A DNA stretch of 64,000 bases, from contig CM065296.1 in the NCBI GenBank assembly GCA_032871835.1, forward strand, positions 58,856,186 to 58,920,185, in the 5' to 3' direction. Position numbers and translations under genes: made by a program. The DNA is from Dipteronia dyeriana (taxonomy: Eukaryota > Streptophyta > Magnoliopsida > Sapindales > Sapindaceae). Shown one piece after another: positions 49,320 through 59,689 of this stretch; the stretch's first letter is position 1; each line of letters starts with the position of its first letter. The notes under the pieces are model-generated. The model saw nothing but the letters and a program-made list of their open reading frames with translations, ran no database searches and was not told the origin of the DNA.

Positions 49320-50049
49320 CATGGTACCAGAGCTTGGCTCAAGTTTGAGGTTTGCATATCCATTTATTTGTTGTTCTTTTATTTTTTTTTCTCACTTTCT
49401 TTTCTTCTTCATCTTATAGCACCGTATCTATAATTTATCTTAATTGTTGTGCTTCTTGAGGTTATTATCATTCTTCTATGTTTTCCGCAGAAAAAAAAAC
49501 GGAAAAAAAAGACAAAAAAAAAGTATTGCGGATTCAAGGAATTCTTGCAAAATTCCAAAAATCTTTCTTTGTTCATATCGTTCTTGTTTCGGTTTGGGAA
49601 ATATTTAAATATTTTCTTCTTAACCAAAACAAACAGAATTCTATTTGGGAGAGAAATTGATATTTCAGTTCTAATATTTGTTTACTTTAAGTGGCCTACC
49701 TTTTGTTTGTTTTTTTTAGACCTACCCAATTTTACTCCGTTGAATTTTCAATAATCTGAATTGTTTGTTTAAAAGGACCTTAGTTAATCAAAGAACCCAA
49801 AGAACAAAACAAGAGAGGTAAAAGGCAAGAGTGGTGAGATTAGTATCGTGAAAAGCCAAATAATTGTGTGAAACATGAGTGGTGTGAATCAATTCTTTGA
49901 GAGAAACACGTGAGGGAGTGATTGTGAGGCTGTTCTAACTTTTTTTTTTCAGGTTTTAAACATGTCTAACAAAGATAAAGAAGTGAGTTCTTCCTCAAAT
50001 GATCAGGTGATTCAAGCAATGCAGCAACAATTTGAACGTATGTTCAAAA
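49320..50049 (+). pseudogene. Fragment C-left: primer site, leader and gag N-terminus, plus orientation
   Basis: The plus-strand primer site TGGTACCAGAGC (49322-49333; one change from TGGTATCAGAGC) is followed by a leader closely matching the inverted leader of B (58035-58662). Gag starts at the ATG at 49962 (MSNKDKEVSSSSNDQVIQAM). It matches B's gag N-terminus to ATGTTCAAA and then switches at TGATGG to an LTR end. No LTR precedes the primer site: 49319 is minus-strand integrase-linker sequence of B. Confidence 0.85.
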
Positions 50050-50135
50050 TGATGGAAATCATTAACTTAGCAACCATACACCCCAATAGCTAAAGAGCTA
50101 TGATACATATGGAATGCAATTTAACACCCTCATCA
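50050..50135 (-). repeat. 86-bp LTR relic between two gag pieces
   Basis: 50050-50131 is identical or nearly so to the U5 end of the B LTR (47109 on) and then jumps to its other terminus, CATCA. The jump uses the shared CCTC of ACCCTCC and GTCCTCATCA. So it is an LTR, minus orientation, with about 0.93 kb deleted. It is followed by GAAAG and gag. Confidence 0.85.
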
Positions 50136-50337
50136 GAAAGGCAACTCAAAAGAAAAGACATCAGGTATGATTCAAAACCTTATTCAGGTTCTTCTCCTTC
50201 TTGGAAACCGAATTGGGGTAAAAAGAATGATAAACCCATTGTTAAGCCTAAAATTGATGAAACTAAAAGCAAAAATGAAATAGGCAAGGGTAGAGGTGAG
50301 AATCAACCTAATCAAACTAGAGGCATTAAGTGTTTTA
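50136..50337 (+). pseudogene. gag C-terminal fragment, plus orientation
   Basis: In frame it reads ERQLKRKDIRYDSK, SSPSWKPNWGKKNDK and GIKCFN, where the zinc knuckle would start. It aligns with the gag of D (QQLKRK, SSSSWKPNWSKRDDQ, DIKCFKC). Its first bases GAAAGGCAACTC continue exactly where B's gag stops at 57232 (minus strand ATTGAAAG). It is cut at 50337/50338 by D integrase on the opposite strand. Confidence 0.85.
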
Positions 50338-53304
50338 ATTCCTTTACGTTTTCCCGAGTCTTTTCATGGATTTGCTTAACAAAATCTGCCTTTTTCTTTC
50401 CATCCAAGTTAACATGCTCATTCACAGGTAAAGGAATTAAATTCAAAGGAGTCAATGGGTTAAAACAATACACAATTTCAAAAGGCGAAAAATGAGTTGC
50501 AGAATGCACGCTCCTATTATAAGTAAACTCTGCATGCGGCAGACAATCCTCCCATGTTTTCAAGTTCTTTTGTATTATAGCACGCAACAAGGTAGATAAA
50601 GTCCTATTAACTACTTCAGTTTGACCATCAGTTTGTGGATGACAAGTAGTCGAAAATAAAAGTTTAGTGCCTAACTTACCACACAAAGTCTTCCAAAAGT
50701 AGCTTAAGAACTTAGCATCTCTATCCGAAACAATGGTCTTAGGCATGCCATGCAATCTTACAATTTCTTTGAAAAACAAATCAGCAATATGTGATGCATC
50801 ATCGGTTTTATGACAAGGAATGAAATGTGCCATTTTAGAAAACCTATCAACAACCACATATATAGAGTCCCTACCCCTTTTTGACCTAGGCAAACCCAAC
50901 ATAAAATCCATAGAAATATCAATCCAATGTCCACTAGGTATAGGCAAAGGAGTATATAATCCATGAGGCTTAATCCTAGACTTGGCTTGTCTACAAGTAA
51001 TGCATTTCTCACAGATTCTTTCTACATCACGTTTCATATGAGGCCAAAAAAATATTCATGCAAAGTATCTAGCGTCTTAGCTACTCCAAAATGCCCCATC
51101 AAACCTCCCCCATGAGCTTCTCTAACAAGCAATTCACGCAAAGAACTCTTAGGCACACATAATTTAGTTTCTCTAAACAAAAATCCATCATGCCTATAAA
51201 ATTTACCAAATGCAGCCTTTTCACATGCATTGAACACATTACCAAAATCAGAATCTTCCACATACAACTGTTTAATGTATTCAAAACCAAACAATTTTGC
51301 ATCCAAAGTAGAAAGTAGAACGTACCTTCTTGATAGAGCATCAGCGACCACGTTTTCCTTACCCTTTTTGTACCTGATCATATATGGAAATGTTTCAATG
51401 AACTCCACCCACTTGGCATGCCGCTTATTTAGCTTGTGTTGCCCCTTTATATGCTTTAAGGACTCATGATTCATGTGAATCACAAATTCTTTTGGCCAAA
51501 GGTAGTGTTGCCAAGTTTCCAATGCTCTAATCAAAGCGTACATCTCCTTGTCATAGGTAGGATAATTCAAGGCTGCTCCACTTATCTTCTCACTAAAATA
51601 TGCAATGGGACAACCTTCTTGCATTAGAACAGCTCCAATACCTATTCTTGAAACATCACACTCAATCTCAAAAGTTTTAGCAAAGTCAGGCAAAGCAAGC
51701 AAAGGAGCATTAGTTAATTTTTCCTTAATCAAGTTAAATGCCTTTTCTTGTTCATTACCCCACTTAAAACCCACATTCTTTTTGATAACTTCGGTTAAAG
51801 GTGCATCGACACTACTAAAATCTTTCACAAACCTCCTATAAAAACTAGCCAAACCCATGAAAACTTCTCACTTGTCCCACATTGGTAGGTTTCGGCCACT
51901 CCTTAATTGCCTTAACCTTTTCTTCATCAACCCCAATTCCCTTAGCACTAACAACAAAGCCCAAAAATACAAGTTTATCAGTGCAAAAGGTGCACTTTTT
52001 GAGATTAGCAAACAACTTTTCTGTTCTTAAAACTCCTAAAAGAAGTTTTAAATGTTCAACATGCTCATCCAAGTTTTTGCTATAAATCAGAATGTCATCA
52101 AAATAAACAACCACAAACTTTCCAATAAAAGCACGCAAAACATGGTTCATTAATCTCATGAAAGTACTTGGTGCATTAGTTAATCCAAAAGGCATAACTA
52201 ACAACTCATATAATACATATTTTGTTTTGAAAGCAGTTTTCCACTCATCTCCTTTCTTCATCCTAATTTGATGATATCCACTTTTAAGATCAATTTTAGT
52301 AAAAACAATAGAACCATGTAATTCATCAAGCATATCATCTAATCTAGGAATAGGATGTCGATACTTTACAGTGATATTGTTGATGGCACGACAATCAATG
52401 CACATCCTCCATGTTCCATCCTTCTTTGGCACAAGCAATACGTGAACCGCACAAGGACTCATGCACTCACGTACATACCCCTTTTCCATGAGCTCACTAA
52501 ACTGCCTTTGAAGTTCCTTTTCTCCTCAGGATTACTTCTATATGCTGGTCTATTTGGGATGGGTGCTCCGGGTACAAAGTCAATTTGGTGCTCAATCCCC
52601 CTTATTGGTGGTAAACCAATAGGCATCTCTTCGGGAAACACTTCATCAAAGTCCTGCAATAGAGAAACAACAACACTAGGCAAGGAAGGGTTAAGTTCAT
52701 TAGTACTAAAGCAAGCCTCTTTGTACAAAAGTACAATCATTGGCTGATTTGAAAATAGAGCCTTTTTGACCTCACTCTCCCTTGCATAAAAGCTTACTTG
52801 TTTTCTCTCTCTCTTTTTCTCAACAACCACTTTTTCTTTTTCATCTTTTTTTTCTTTTTTTGCTATTTCAGAATCTTTTTCTTTTCTCTCTCTTTCTTTT
52901 GAACTCTCCCTCTCACTCTTTTTTTTTACATCTCTCTCTTTTCTTAACCTTACTTGATCTTCATACACTTGTTTTGGTGTTAAAGGTACAAGAGTGATTG
53001 ATTTTTTATTGAGTACAAAGGAGTATCTATTGGTATACCCATCATGGGTCACATGCCTATCGAACTGCTATGGTCTCCCCAAAAGGATATGGCCCGCATT
53101 CATTGGTACCACATCACAAAGGACTTCATCTTTGTACTTTCCAATTGAAAACGTCACCAACACTTGTTTAGTCACCTTGATTTCCCCACTATCATTTAAC
53201 CACTGTAGCTTATATGGTTTTGGATGCCTCAAAGTGGCTAAATTCAATTTCTCCACAAAATTAGTGCTAGCCACATTAGTACAACTCCCCCCATCAATGA
53301 TCAT
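50338..53304 (-). pseudogene. Element D pol: protease, RT, RNase H, integrase
   Basis: Protease: MIIDGGSCTNVASTNFVEKL (53304 on; DGGS in place of DTGS). A linker very rich in Lys, Glu and Arg follows (52940-52790). RT (52489-51845) has [43 protein letters not shown] and YFDDILIYS. One extra base near 51855 breaks the frame. RNase H (51858 on) has [15 protein letters not shown] and [10 protein letters not shown]. The zinc site [11 protein letters not shown]...CEKCITC spans another frameshift at about 51035. Integrase has [24 protein letters not shown] and [13 protein letters not shown] and stops at about 50345, before its C-terminus. Best-preserved pol in the window. Confidence 0.9.
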
Positions 53305-54158
53305 GCTTCATACCTTATCATTAACATGGCAGCGGGTATGAAAAATGTTGTCACATTGTACCTCATCATCTTCCTTGGCTTGAGCACTAAAAGCTCTTCT
53401 CGCCACCAAAAGCTCTTCGTCCACCGGATATTCAATATCACTTGCATCCTCCAAAGGTGGCATGGACTCATCATCAGATTCACCTTCAGATTCGATCTCA
53501 CCATCATCCTTCAAAACCATTACTCTCTTGTTTGGGCATTGAGATGCAATATAACCTGCTCCCAGACACTTAAAGCACTTAATGTCACAATTTCTAGAAG
53601 GTTGAGAATCTGATGTACCTTGTTTTAATGTGCCTCTGACTTTATGATCTCTGGAAGGTTCTGCCTTGGCCTTGAAACTAGGTTGGTCATCCCTCTTGCT
53701 CCAATTCGGTTTCCATGATGATGAAGAACCCGAATTTTGCCCAACCCGTGTGGAACTCTTTCTCTTCAACTGTTGTTCCACCTTAATTGCCATGTGCACC
53801 ATGTCACTCAATTTAACATAATGTTGCAACTCCACAACATTTGCTATGTCTCGGTTTAGTCCACTTAAAAACCTAGCCATAGTAGCCTCTCGGTCTTCCT
53901 CTACATCAGCTCGAATCATGGCTATCTCCATCTCCTTGTAGTAATCTTCAACACACTTAGACCTTTGAGTAAGGGTTTGTAATTTTTGAAACGAACCCCT
54001 TATAATAGTGACTTCACCACCTTATCTATCCTATCATGCACCTCACCAATTTTAATCTCCATCTGCTCCATGTTTTTTTGTATGGTTTTATACAAAAAAT
54101 TAAGATCTATCGTTTCTGGTGCATCATCAGATAAGTCTCTACTTTTATCACGTGACAT
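53305..54158 (-). pseudogene. Element D gag, internally deleted
   Basis: The ATG at 54156-54158 gives MSRDKSRDLSDDAPETIDLN and a coiled-coil-like stretch to about 53998. Then a frame change and a jump into the C-terminal part of the Gag domain (EMEIAMIRADVEEDREATMA, RFLSGLNRDIANVVELQHY), omitting the central Gag region present in B (57560-57900). The zinc knuckle CFKCLGAGYIASQC lies near 53565 (CX2CX4 with Tyr in place of His, then Cys). An acidic tail leads into protease near 53305. Confidence 0.8.
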
Positions 54159-54743
54159 ATTTGAAACCTGTAAAGAAAAAGAAATTAGTAAGCCTCACAA
54201 ACACTCCCTCGCGTGTTTACTCTCAAAGATGGTGGCACTCACACTCGTGTTTTCACTCAATTCTTTGGCTTTTACCCTTTGATGAGCTCACACACTCTTG
54301 CCTTTTTCCACTCTTTGTTAACTGTTTCAATTCTTCCTCTTTTTTTTTACTTATACGGACACTCACAAGAAGTGCAAGAAAAAATAGAAGTAACTAAGCA
54401 AAAGGACAAGAATAATGAAGACGAAATTCTTTAGCTATTAATTTTTTTTTTTGTTGAATATCAATGCACGAAATCAAGATAATGAATAGAAATAGTTGAT
54501 AACACGACCCAAAAAAAAAAAAGGTTTTTTTTTTTTTTTTACCGACCTTGATCAAGTGGACACAAGCAAGCTTTTGGTACTTTTTTTTTTTTTGGTACCG
54601 AATTTGATCAAACGTATTTTTTTTTTACCGACCTTAATCAAGTGGACACAAGCAAGCTTTTTGTACTTTTTTTTTTTGTTGAAACAAATGAATACAGAGA
54701 AGAGAAAGAACAATGATAGATTAAACCTGATTTAGAAGCCTAA
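54159..54743 (-). other. Leader of D; no gene seen
   Basis: Poly-A/T runs (54441-54700) include two copies of the phrase AGTGGACACAAGCAAGCTTT (54556 and 54643), a short direct repeat. The plus-strand frames here are low-complexity. Confidence 0.6.
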
Positions 54744-54755
54744 GCTCTGATACCA
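54744..54755 (-). other. Primer-binding site of D
   Basis: On the minus strand TGGTATCAGAGC, two bases from the LTR end. It matches the 3' end of initiator tRNA-Met. Confidence 0.85.
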
Positions 54756-54757
54756 AC

Positions 54758-55460
54758 TGATATGAACCTCACCAAGAGCAGTGAGACCCGGAACCAATAT
54801 ATGGTAACGAATGATCGTTTTCTAACCAAGTTTATAAACAAGAACGTTATCGGACCGCGACCCGTTACCTATAAAGAGGTAAGAACCAACGGTATCAAAA
54901 AGTTGAAGACTCCATACTCAAGAACAATAAGAAGATGTGAGTGATAAGTCAAGTTTTCAGAAAAAAAAAGAGATGAACTCTCACAATTTTTATTCAATTC
55001 AAGTCTGTCCAATTACATCCAATTCGTTCCTTTATATACTAAAACCCTAAACGAAAAGAAAGGCTATAAGCCATCCTAAAAAGAAACAAGATAATTCGGC
55101 CATTAAGGCCTTATAATCAGAAGAAAACTAATTTGAGAAACTATTGACTTGCTCCCTAATTGGAAAGCTAAATCTGGAAACAAATCAGCCCCTTAATTTG
55201 GGAAACAAATCAACTATTATTCTTTGGAAATTAAAAGGGAATAAATCAGCCAAAGTTGACTCTTCTCCTAGCTTGTGCCACACACCCAAGTCTTCCTTAT
55301 TCGGCCCAATCAATTGCCTTGATGACATTAATTATGCCTTGGTCTTCATGTGGGCTTATCTTGGACTTCAACAATTCAAAATCAACCCAAGTGTCTTGAA
55401 TTAGGCCATTTAGTGCTTCTTTGAATCTCTTAGCTCTTGCCCTTGTTATTGTTCTCATCA
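54758..55460 (-). repeat. 5' LTR of D (703 bp)
   Basis: On the minus strand it begins TGATGAGAACAATAACAAGG and ends TTGGTGAGGTTCATATCA. The first eight bases agree with the B LTR start (TGATGAGG/TGATGAGA); the rest differs. Confidence 0.8.
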
Positions 55461-56500
55461 CTTGCCACAAAACAGATGATGCGACTTTTGTTGCAGGGCT
55501 GTTCTTCAGAGAAATTGTGAGGTTACATGGAATTCCAAGGACAATTGTGAGTGATAGAGATGTGAAGTTCCTTAGCCACTTTTGGAAAACGCTTTGGAGA
55601 AAGTTGGGTACAAAGCTGCTGTATTCAACAACTTTTCATCCACAAACAGATGGACAAATAGAGGTGGTAAACATAACTTTATCAATGCTTTTGAGGGCCA
55701 TAATTCAAAGGAATTTAAAGAATTGGGAGGAATGCTTGCCACATGTGGAGTTTGCTTTTAATCGAAGTGTGCATGCTACAATAAACAATTCACCATTTGA
55801 AGTTATGTACTGGTTCAATCCATTATCTCCTATGGATTTACTACCTTTACCTTTGGAAAGAGCTAATTTGGATGGTAAGCAAAAAGCTGATTTTGTCAAA
55901 GCCTTGCATGAAAAGGTGCACACACAAATTGGAAAGAAAACTCTACAATATGAGAAGCAACATAACAAGGGCCGAAACCAAGTAGTATTTGAACCTGGTG
56001 ATTGGGTCTGGGTACACTTGAGGAAGGAAAGATTTCCTAGCCAACGAAAGTCTAAACTCATGCCAAGAGGGGATGGACCATTTTGAGTCCTTCAAAGAAT
56101 CAATGACAATGCATACAAGCTGGAACTACCAAGTGAGTATGGCAATGTTAGTGCAACTTTCAATGTTTCTGATTTGTCTTTGTTTGATGTAGGTGATGAA
56201 GGTGCTGATTCCAGGATGAATCCTTTCAAGGAAAGGGGGAATGATGAGGACCAGCCAGTTGATCACAATTCGGCTAAGGTTAGAAAAGATCCAGATCCTT
56301 TAACCATTCATGGAGGACCAATCACAAGAGCTAAAGCTAAAAGGTTGAAAGAAGCCTTAACTTGTTTAATGGGAAGCATTTGGAAGGAGCAAGCTAGTCA
56401 AGATTTGGTCAAGGTTCTAAGGATGCAAGAAGAGTATAAAATGGTTAACATGTTTCAAAGTCCAAATCTTGAAGACAAGAGTCCAGCCTTGTTAGAATGA
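55461..56500 (+). pseudogene. Fragment C-right: integrase to pol end, plus orientation, running into the LTR
   Basis: Starts abruptly at [15 protein letters not shown], continues with [13 protein letters not shown] (Asp), [11 protein letters not shown] (Glu), [19 protein letters not shown], a TGA in GPF*VLQRINDNAYKL, and ATFNVSDLSLFD. It reads on through the polypurine tract (AAGGAAAGGGGGAA, 56228-56241) into the LTR to a stop at 56500. It closely matches B integrase on the other strand, including the same TGA, so B and C come from one stop-bearing source or one molecule. Confidence 0.85.
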
Positions 56501-57231
56501 AGTATTCTAGCCTATCTTGAAGAATAAAAGGCCATTCGGCCATGTTGGGTTTTGTGGGCCTATTTTATAATTAGTTTGGGTTTAATTATGTTGGGTTTTG
56601 TGAGCTTATTTTCTTATTAGTTTGGGTTTAATTGTGTTGGGTTTTATGGGCTTATTTTATGAATAGTTTGGGTTTTTGTGTTGGGTGAGTTCATGTGTTC
56701 TTTGATTAGGAATAAGGAGTTACAAAGGCTGAATACTTTATGGCCATTATTCATGGTCTAAATGTCATTTAGTGGGAGGTTACACATTTAATGGGCAATT
56801 ATATTTGTGTTGTATTGTCATTGGCCTTTGTTCTATATAAACAAGGCTGCTTTTTCTATGTAAGACAGAGATTTGAGTAATATAAACATATTTGAGCACT
56901 TTGTGAGTGTTTTGTTTTTAAGTTCTTGCATGAACTTTGGAACTTATCAAGCTTATTCAGCTTGTGGCGTTCAACAACCTCAAAAATCTTTGTTTTTCCT
57001 TTAAACTTATCAAACTTCATAGTTTGTGGCGTTATGAGGAAATCAAAGTGTTGTTCTAATTAGCTTTTATCATTATTTCATTGATAAAGTGATTAGAATA
57101 GTTTCTCTTACTTCAATCTTGAACGATCGGGTTTGTTTTCAATTAGTTGGAGGGTGTTAAATTGCATTCCATATGTATCATAGCTCTTTAGCTATTGGGG
57201 TGTATGGTTGCTAAGTTAATGATTTCCATCA
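56242..57231 (+). repeat. 3' LTR of C (990 bp), plus orientation
   Basis: Starts TGATGAGGACCAGCCAGTTG after a polypurine tract and ends ATGATTTCCATCA. It is the inverted equivalent of the B LTRs. It is followed by CTTTC (57232-57236) and B gag on the opposite strand. Confidence 0.9.
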
Positions 57232-58034
57232 CTTTCAATCTTCATGGCTGCACCCACCATGTCCTCAATCTCCACATAATGTTGTAACTCCATAAGATCA
57301 GCAATGTTCTTGTTTAACCCACTCAAAAACCGAGCCATGGTGGCCTCACGGTCCTCCTCCACATTAGCCCTTATCATGGCTATCTCAATTTATTTGTGAT
57401 ATTCTTCTACACTCATGGAACCTTGTGTCAAAGTTTGTAACCGTTGATGCAAATCCCTATAGTAATGGCTAGGGACAAATCTCCTCCTCATGATTTGTTT
57501 CATCTCCAACCAAGTCTCTACGGGTCTTTCACCATTTCTACGCCTGTCTTTACTCAATTGATCCTACCAAACAATAGCATAATCACAAAATTCAATAGCA
57601 ACTAGTTTTACCTTTTTCTCTTCGGAGTAATTATGACATTCAAATATCAGCTCCACTTTTCGTTCCCATTCCAAATAGGCATCCAGATTGTTCTTCCCTT
57701 GAAAAGGAGGAATTTTCATTTTGATGCTGCCTATGTTTCGGTCCACACCATCAAAACGTCCTCTCCTAGCTTGTCTTCTAGGATTAACTTCTAGACCAAT
57801 GATGGTAGCTTGGCCATCATCCTTGTCTTCTCCACCATCATATACATCATTGACAAAGGCTGGTTGTCTTCCACGTCGTGGTTCTCTTTGCAATCTGGTA
57901 ATTGCTTCATCATGTCTTTCTAGACGATCTCCTACATCTCCCATCACTTTGAACATACGTTCAAATTGTTGCTGCATTGCTTGAATCACTTGATCATTAG
58001 AGGAAGAACTCACTTCTTTATCTTTGTTAAACAT
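57232..58034 (-). pseudogene. Element B gag, N-terminal two-thirds, cut by the C LTR
   Basis: The ATG at 58032-58034 opens MFNKDKEVSSSSNDQVIQAM, then a coiled-coil-like stretch (QQFERMFKVMGDVGDRLERH), an acidic linker, and the Gag core: IPPFQGKNNLDAYLEWERKV, FCDYAIVW. A TAG at about 57564 replaces a Trp codon; then [31 protein letters not shown], a second stop, and DREATMARFLSGLN. It ends GAAMKIE at 57232, directly against the C 3' LTR. The zinc-knuckle part is missing here but present, inverted, at 50136-50337. Confidence 0.9.
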
Positions 58035-58662
58035 GATTAAAACCTAAAAAAAAAAAGTTAGAACAGCCTCACAATCACTCCCTCACGTGTTTCTCTCAAA
58101 GAATTGATTCACACCACTCGTGTTTCACACAATTATTTGGCTTTTCTCGATTAATCTCACCACTCTTGCTTTTTACCTCTCTTGTTTTGTTCTTTAGGTT
58201 CTTAGATTAACTAAGGTCCTTTTAAACAAACAATTCAGGTTATGGCAAATTCAACGGAGTGAAATTGGGTAGGTCTAAAAAAAACAAACAAAAGGTAGGC
58301 CACTTAAAGTAAACAAAAATTAGAACTGAAATATCAATTTCTCTCCCAAATAGAATTCTGTTTGTTTTGGTTAAGAAGACAATATTTAAATATTTCCCAA
58401 ACCGAAACAATAACAACAAGAACAAAGAAAGTTTCTTTGGAATTTTGTAAAAATTCCTTGAATCCGCAATACTTTTTTTTTGTCTTTTTTTTTCCTTTTT
58501 TTTTTCTTCGGAAAACAAAGAAGAATGATAATAACCTCAAGAAGCACAACAATTAAGATGAATTATAGATACTGCTATAAGATGAAGAAGAAAAGAAAGT
58601 GAGAAAAAAAAAACTAAAAGAACAACAAATAAATGGATATGCAAACCTCAAACTTGAGCCAA
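58035..58662 (-). other. Leader of B; no gene seen
   Basis: It includes A/T homopolymer runs (58472-58510, 58602-58614). Inverted, it matches 49334-49961. The frames across it (58240-58552) are present in both copies but are low-complexity and not supported. Confidence 0.6.
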
Positions 58663-58674
58663 GCTCTGATACCA
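58663..58674 (-). other. Primer-binding site of B
   Basis: On the minus strand TGGTATCAGAGC, three bases from the LTR end, matching the 3' end of initiator tRNA-Met. Confidence 0.85.
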
Positions 58675-58677
58675 AAA

Positions 58678-59689
58678 TGATGGAAATCATTAACTTAGCA
58701 ACCATACACCCCAATATCTAAAGAGCTATGATACATATGGAATGCAATTTAACACCCTCCAACTAATTGAAAACAAACCCGATCGTTCAAGATTGAAGTA
58801 AGAGAAACTATTCTAATTACTTTATCAATGAAATGATGATAAAAGCTAATTAGAACAACACTTTGATTTCCCCAAAACACCACAAACTATGAAGTTTGAT
58901 AAGTTTAAAGGCAAAACAAAGATTTTGAGATTGTTGAACGCCACCAGCCGAATAAGCTTGATAAGTTCCAAAGTTCATGCAAGAACTTAAGAACAAAACA
59001 CTCACAAAGTGCTCAAATAAGTTTATATTACTCAAATCTCTGCCCTTACATAGAAAAAGCAACCTTGTTTATATAGAACAACGGCCAAGGATAATACAAC
59101 ACAAATATAACTTCCCATTAAATGTGTAACCTCCCATTATATGTGTAACTTCCCACTAAATGACATTTAGACCATGAATAATGGCCATAAATTATTCAGC
59201 CTTTGTAACTCCTTATTCCTAATCAAAGAACACATAAACTCACCCAACACAAAAACCCAAACTATTCATAAAATAAGCCCACAAAACCCAACACAATTAA
59301 ACCCAAACTAATATGAAAATAAGCTCCCAAAACCCAACATAATTAAACCCAAACTAATTATAAAATAGGCCCACAAAACCCAACATGGCCGAATGGCCTT
59401 TTATTCTTCAAGGTAAGCTAGAATACTTCATTCTGACAAGGCTGGACTCTTGTCTTCGAGATTTGGACTTGTTTGAAACATGTTAACCATTTTATACTCT
59501 TCTTGCATCCTTAGAACCTTGACCAAATCTTGACTAGCTTGCTCCTTCCAAATGCTTACCATTAAACAAGTTAAGGCTTCTTTCATCCTTTTAGCTTTAG
59601 CTCTTGTCATTGTTCCTCCATGAATGGTTAAAGGATTTAGATCTTTTCCAACCTTAGCCGAATGGTGATCAACTGGCTGGTCCTCATCA
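58678..59689 (-). repeat. 5' LTR of element B (1012 bp)
   Basis: On the minus strand TGATGAGGACCAGCCAGTTG to ATGATTTCCATCA, like 47109-48121 with few substitutions. TATA-like TTATATAGAAC/GTTCTATATAAAC lies near 59070. The frame 59428-59610 is the LTR-encoded pol tail seen also in the 3' LTR. Confidence 0.9.

Larger units (their letters stand above)
50338..55460 (-). mobile_element. Element D: chromovirus related to B, minus orientation, 3' end missing
   Basis: 5' LTR (54758-55460), primer site, leader, gag with internal deletion, protease, RT, RNase H and integrase. It ends inside integrase at 50338 with no polypurine tract or 3' LTR. On its right it abuts C integrase at CTTGCC, consistent with insertion of D into C; the left flank needed to prove a target duplication is lost. 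Its LTR (703 bp) differs from that of B, so it is a separate family of the same lineage. Confidence 0.85.
47109..59689 (-). mobile_element. Element B: Galadriel-like chromovirus (Ty3/gypsy), minus orientation, rearranged inside
   Basis: Two LTRs of 1013 and 1012 bp (47109-48121 and 58678-59689) in the same orientation, flanked by a perfect 5-bp duplication GTACA (47104-47108 and 59690-59694). The primer site lies beside the right LTR and the polypurine tract beside the left one, so it reads right to left. Between them its own body is only gag N-terminus (right) and integrase (left). The middle is replaced by inverted pieces of the same family (C) and by element D. Integrase wording ([35 protein letters not shown]) fits the Galadriel type of chromovirus. 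Confidence 0.9.

Noticed and set aside
49449..49754. 101-codon plus-strand frame, Lys-rich then Phe-rich, also present inverted at 58240-58552
   Set aside because: It is the duplicated leader of the B/C family; homopolymer runs make the frame, and conservation reflects the duplication.
47109..59689. The inverted B/C structure as a purely assembly-made chimera
   Set aside because: Not fully excluded, but the GTACA duplication outside and the exact GAAAG/CTTTC match inside are hard to produce by misassembly; read support is still the deciding test.
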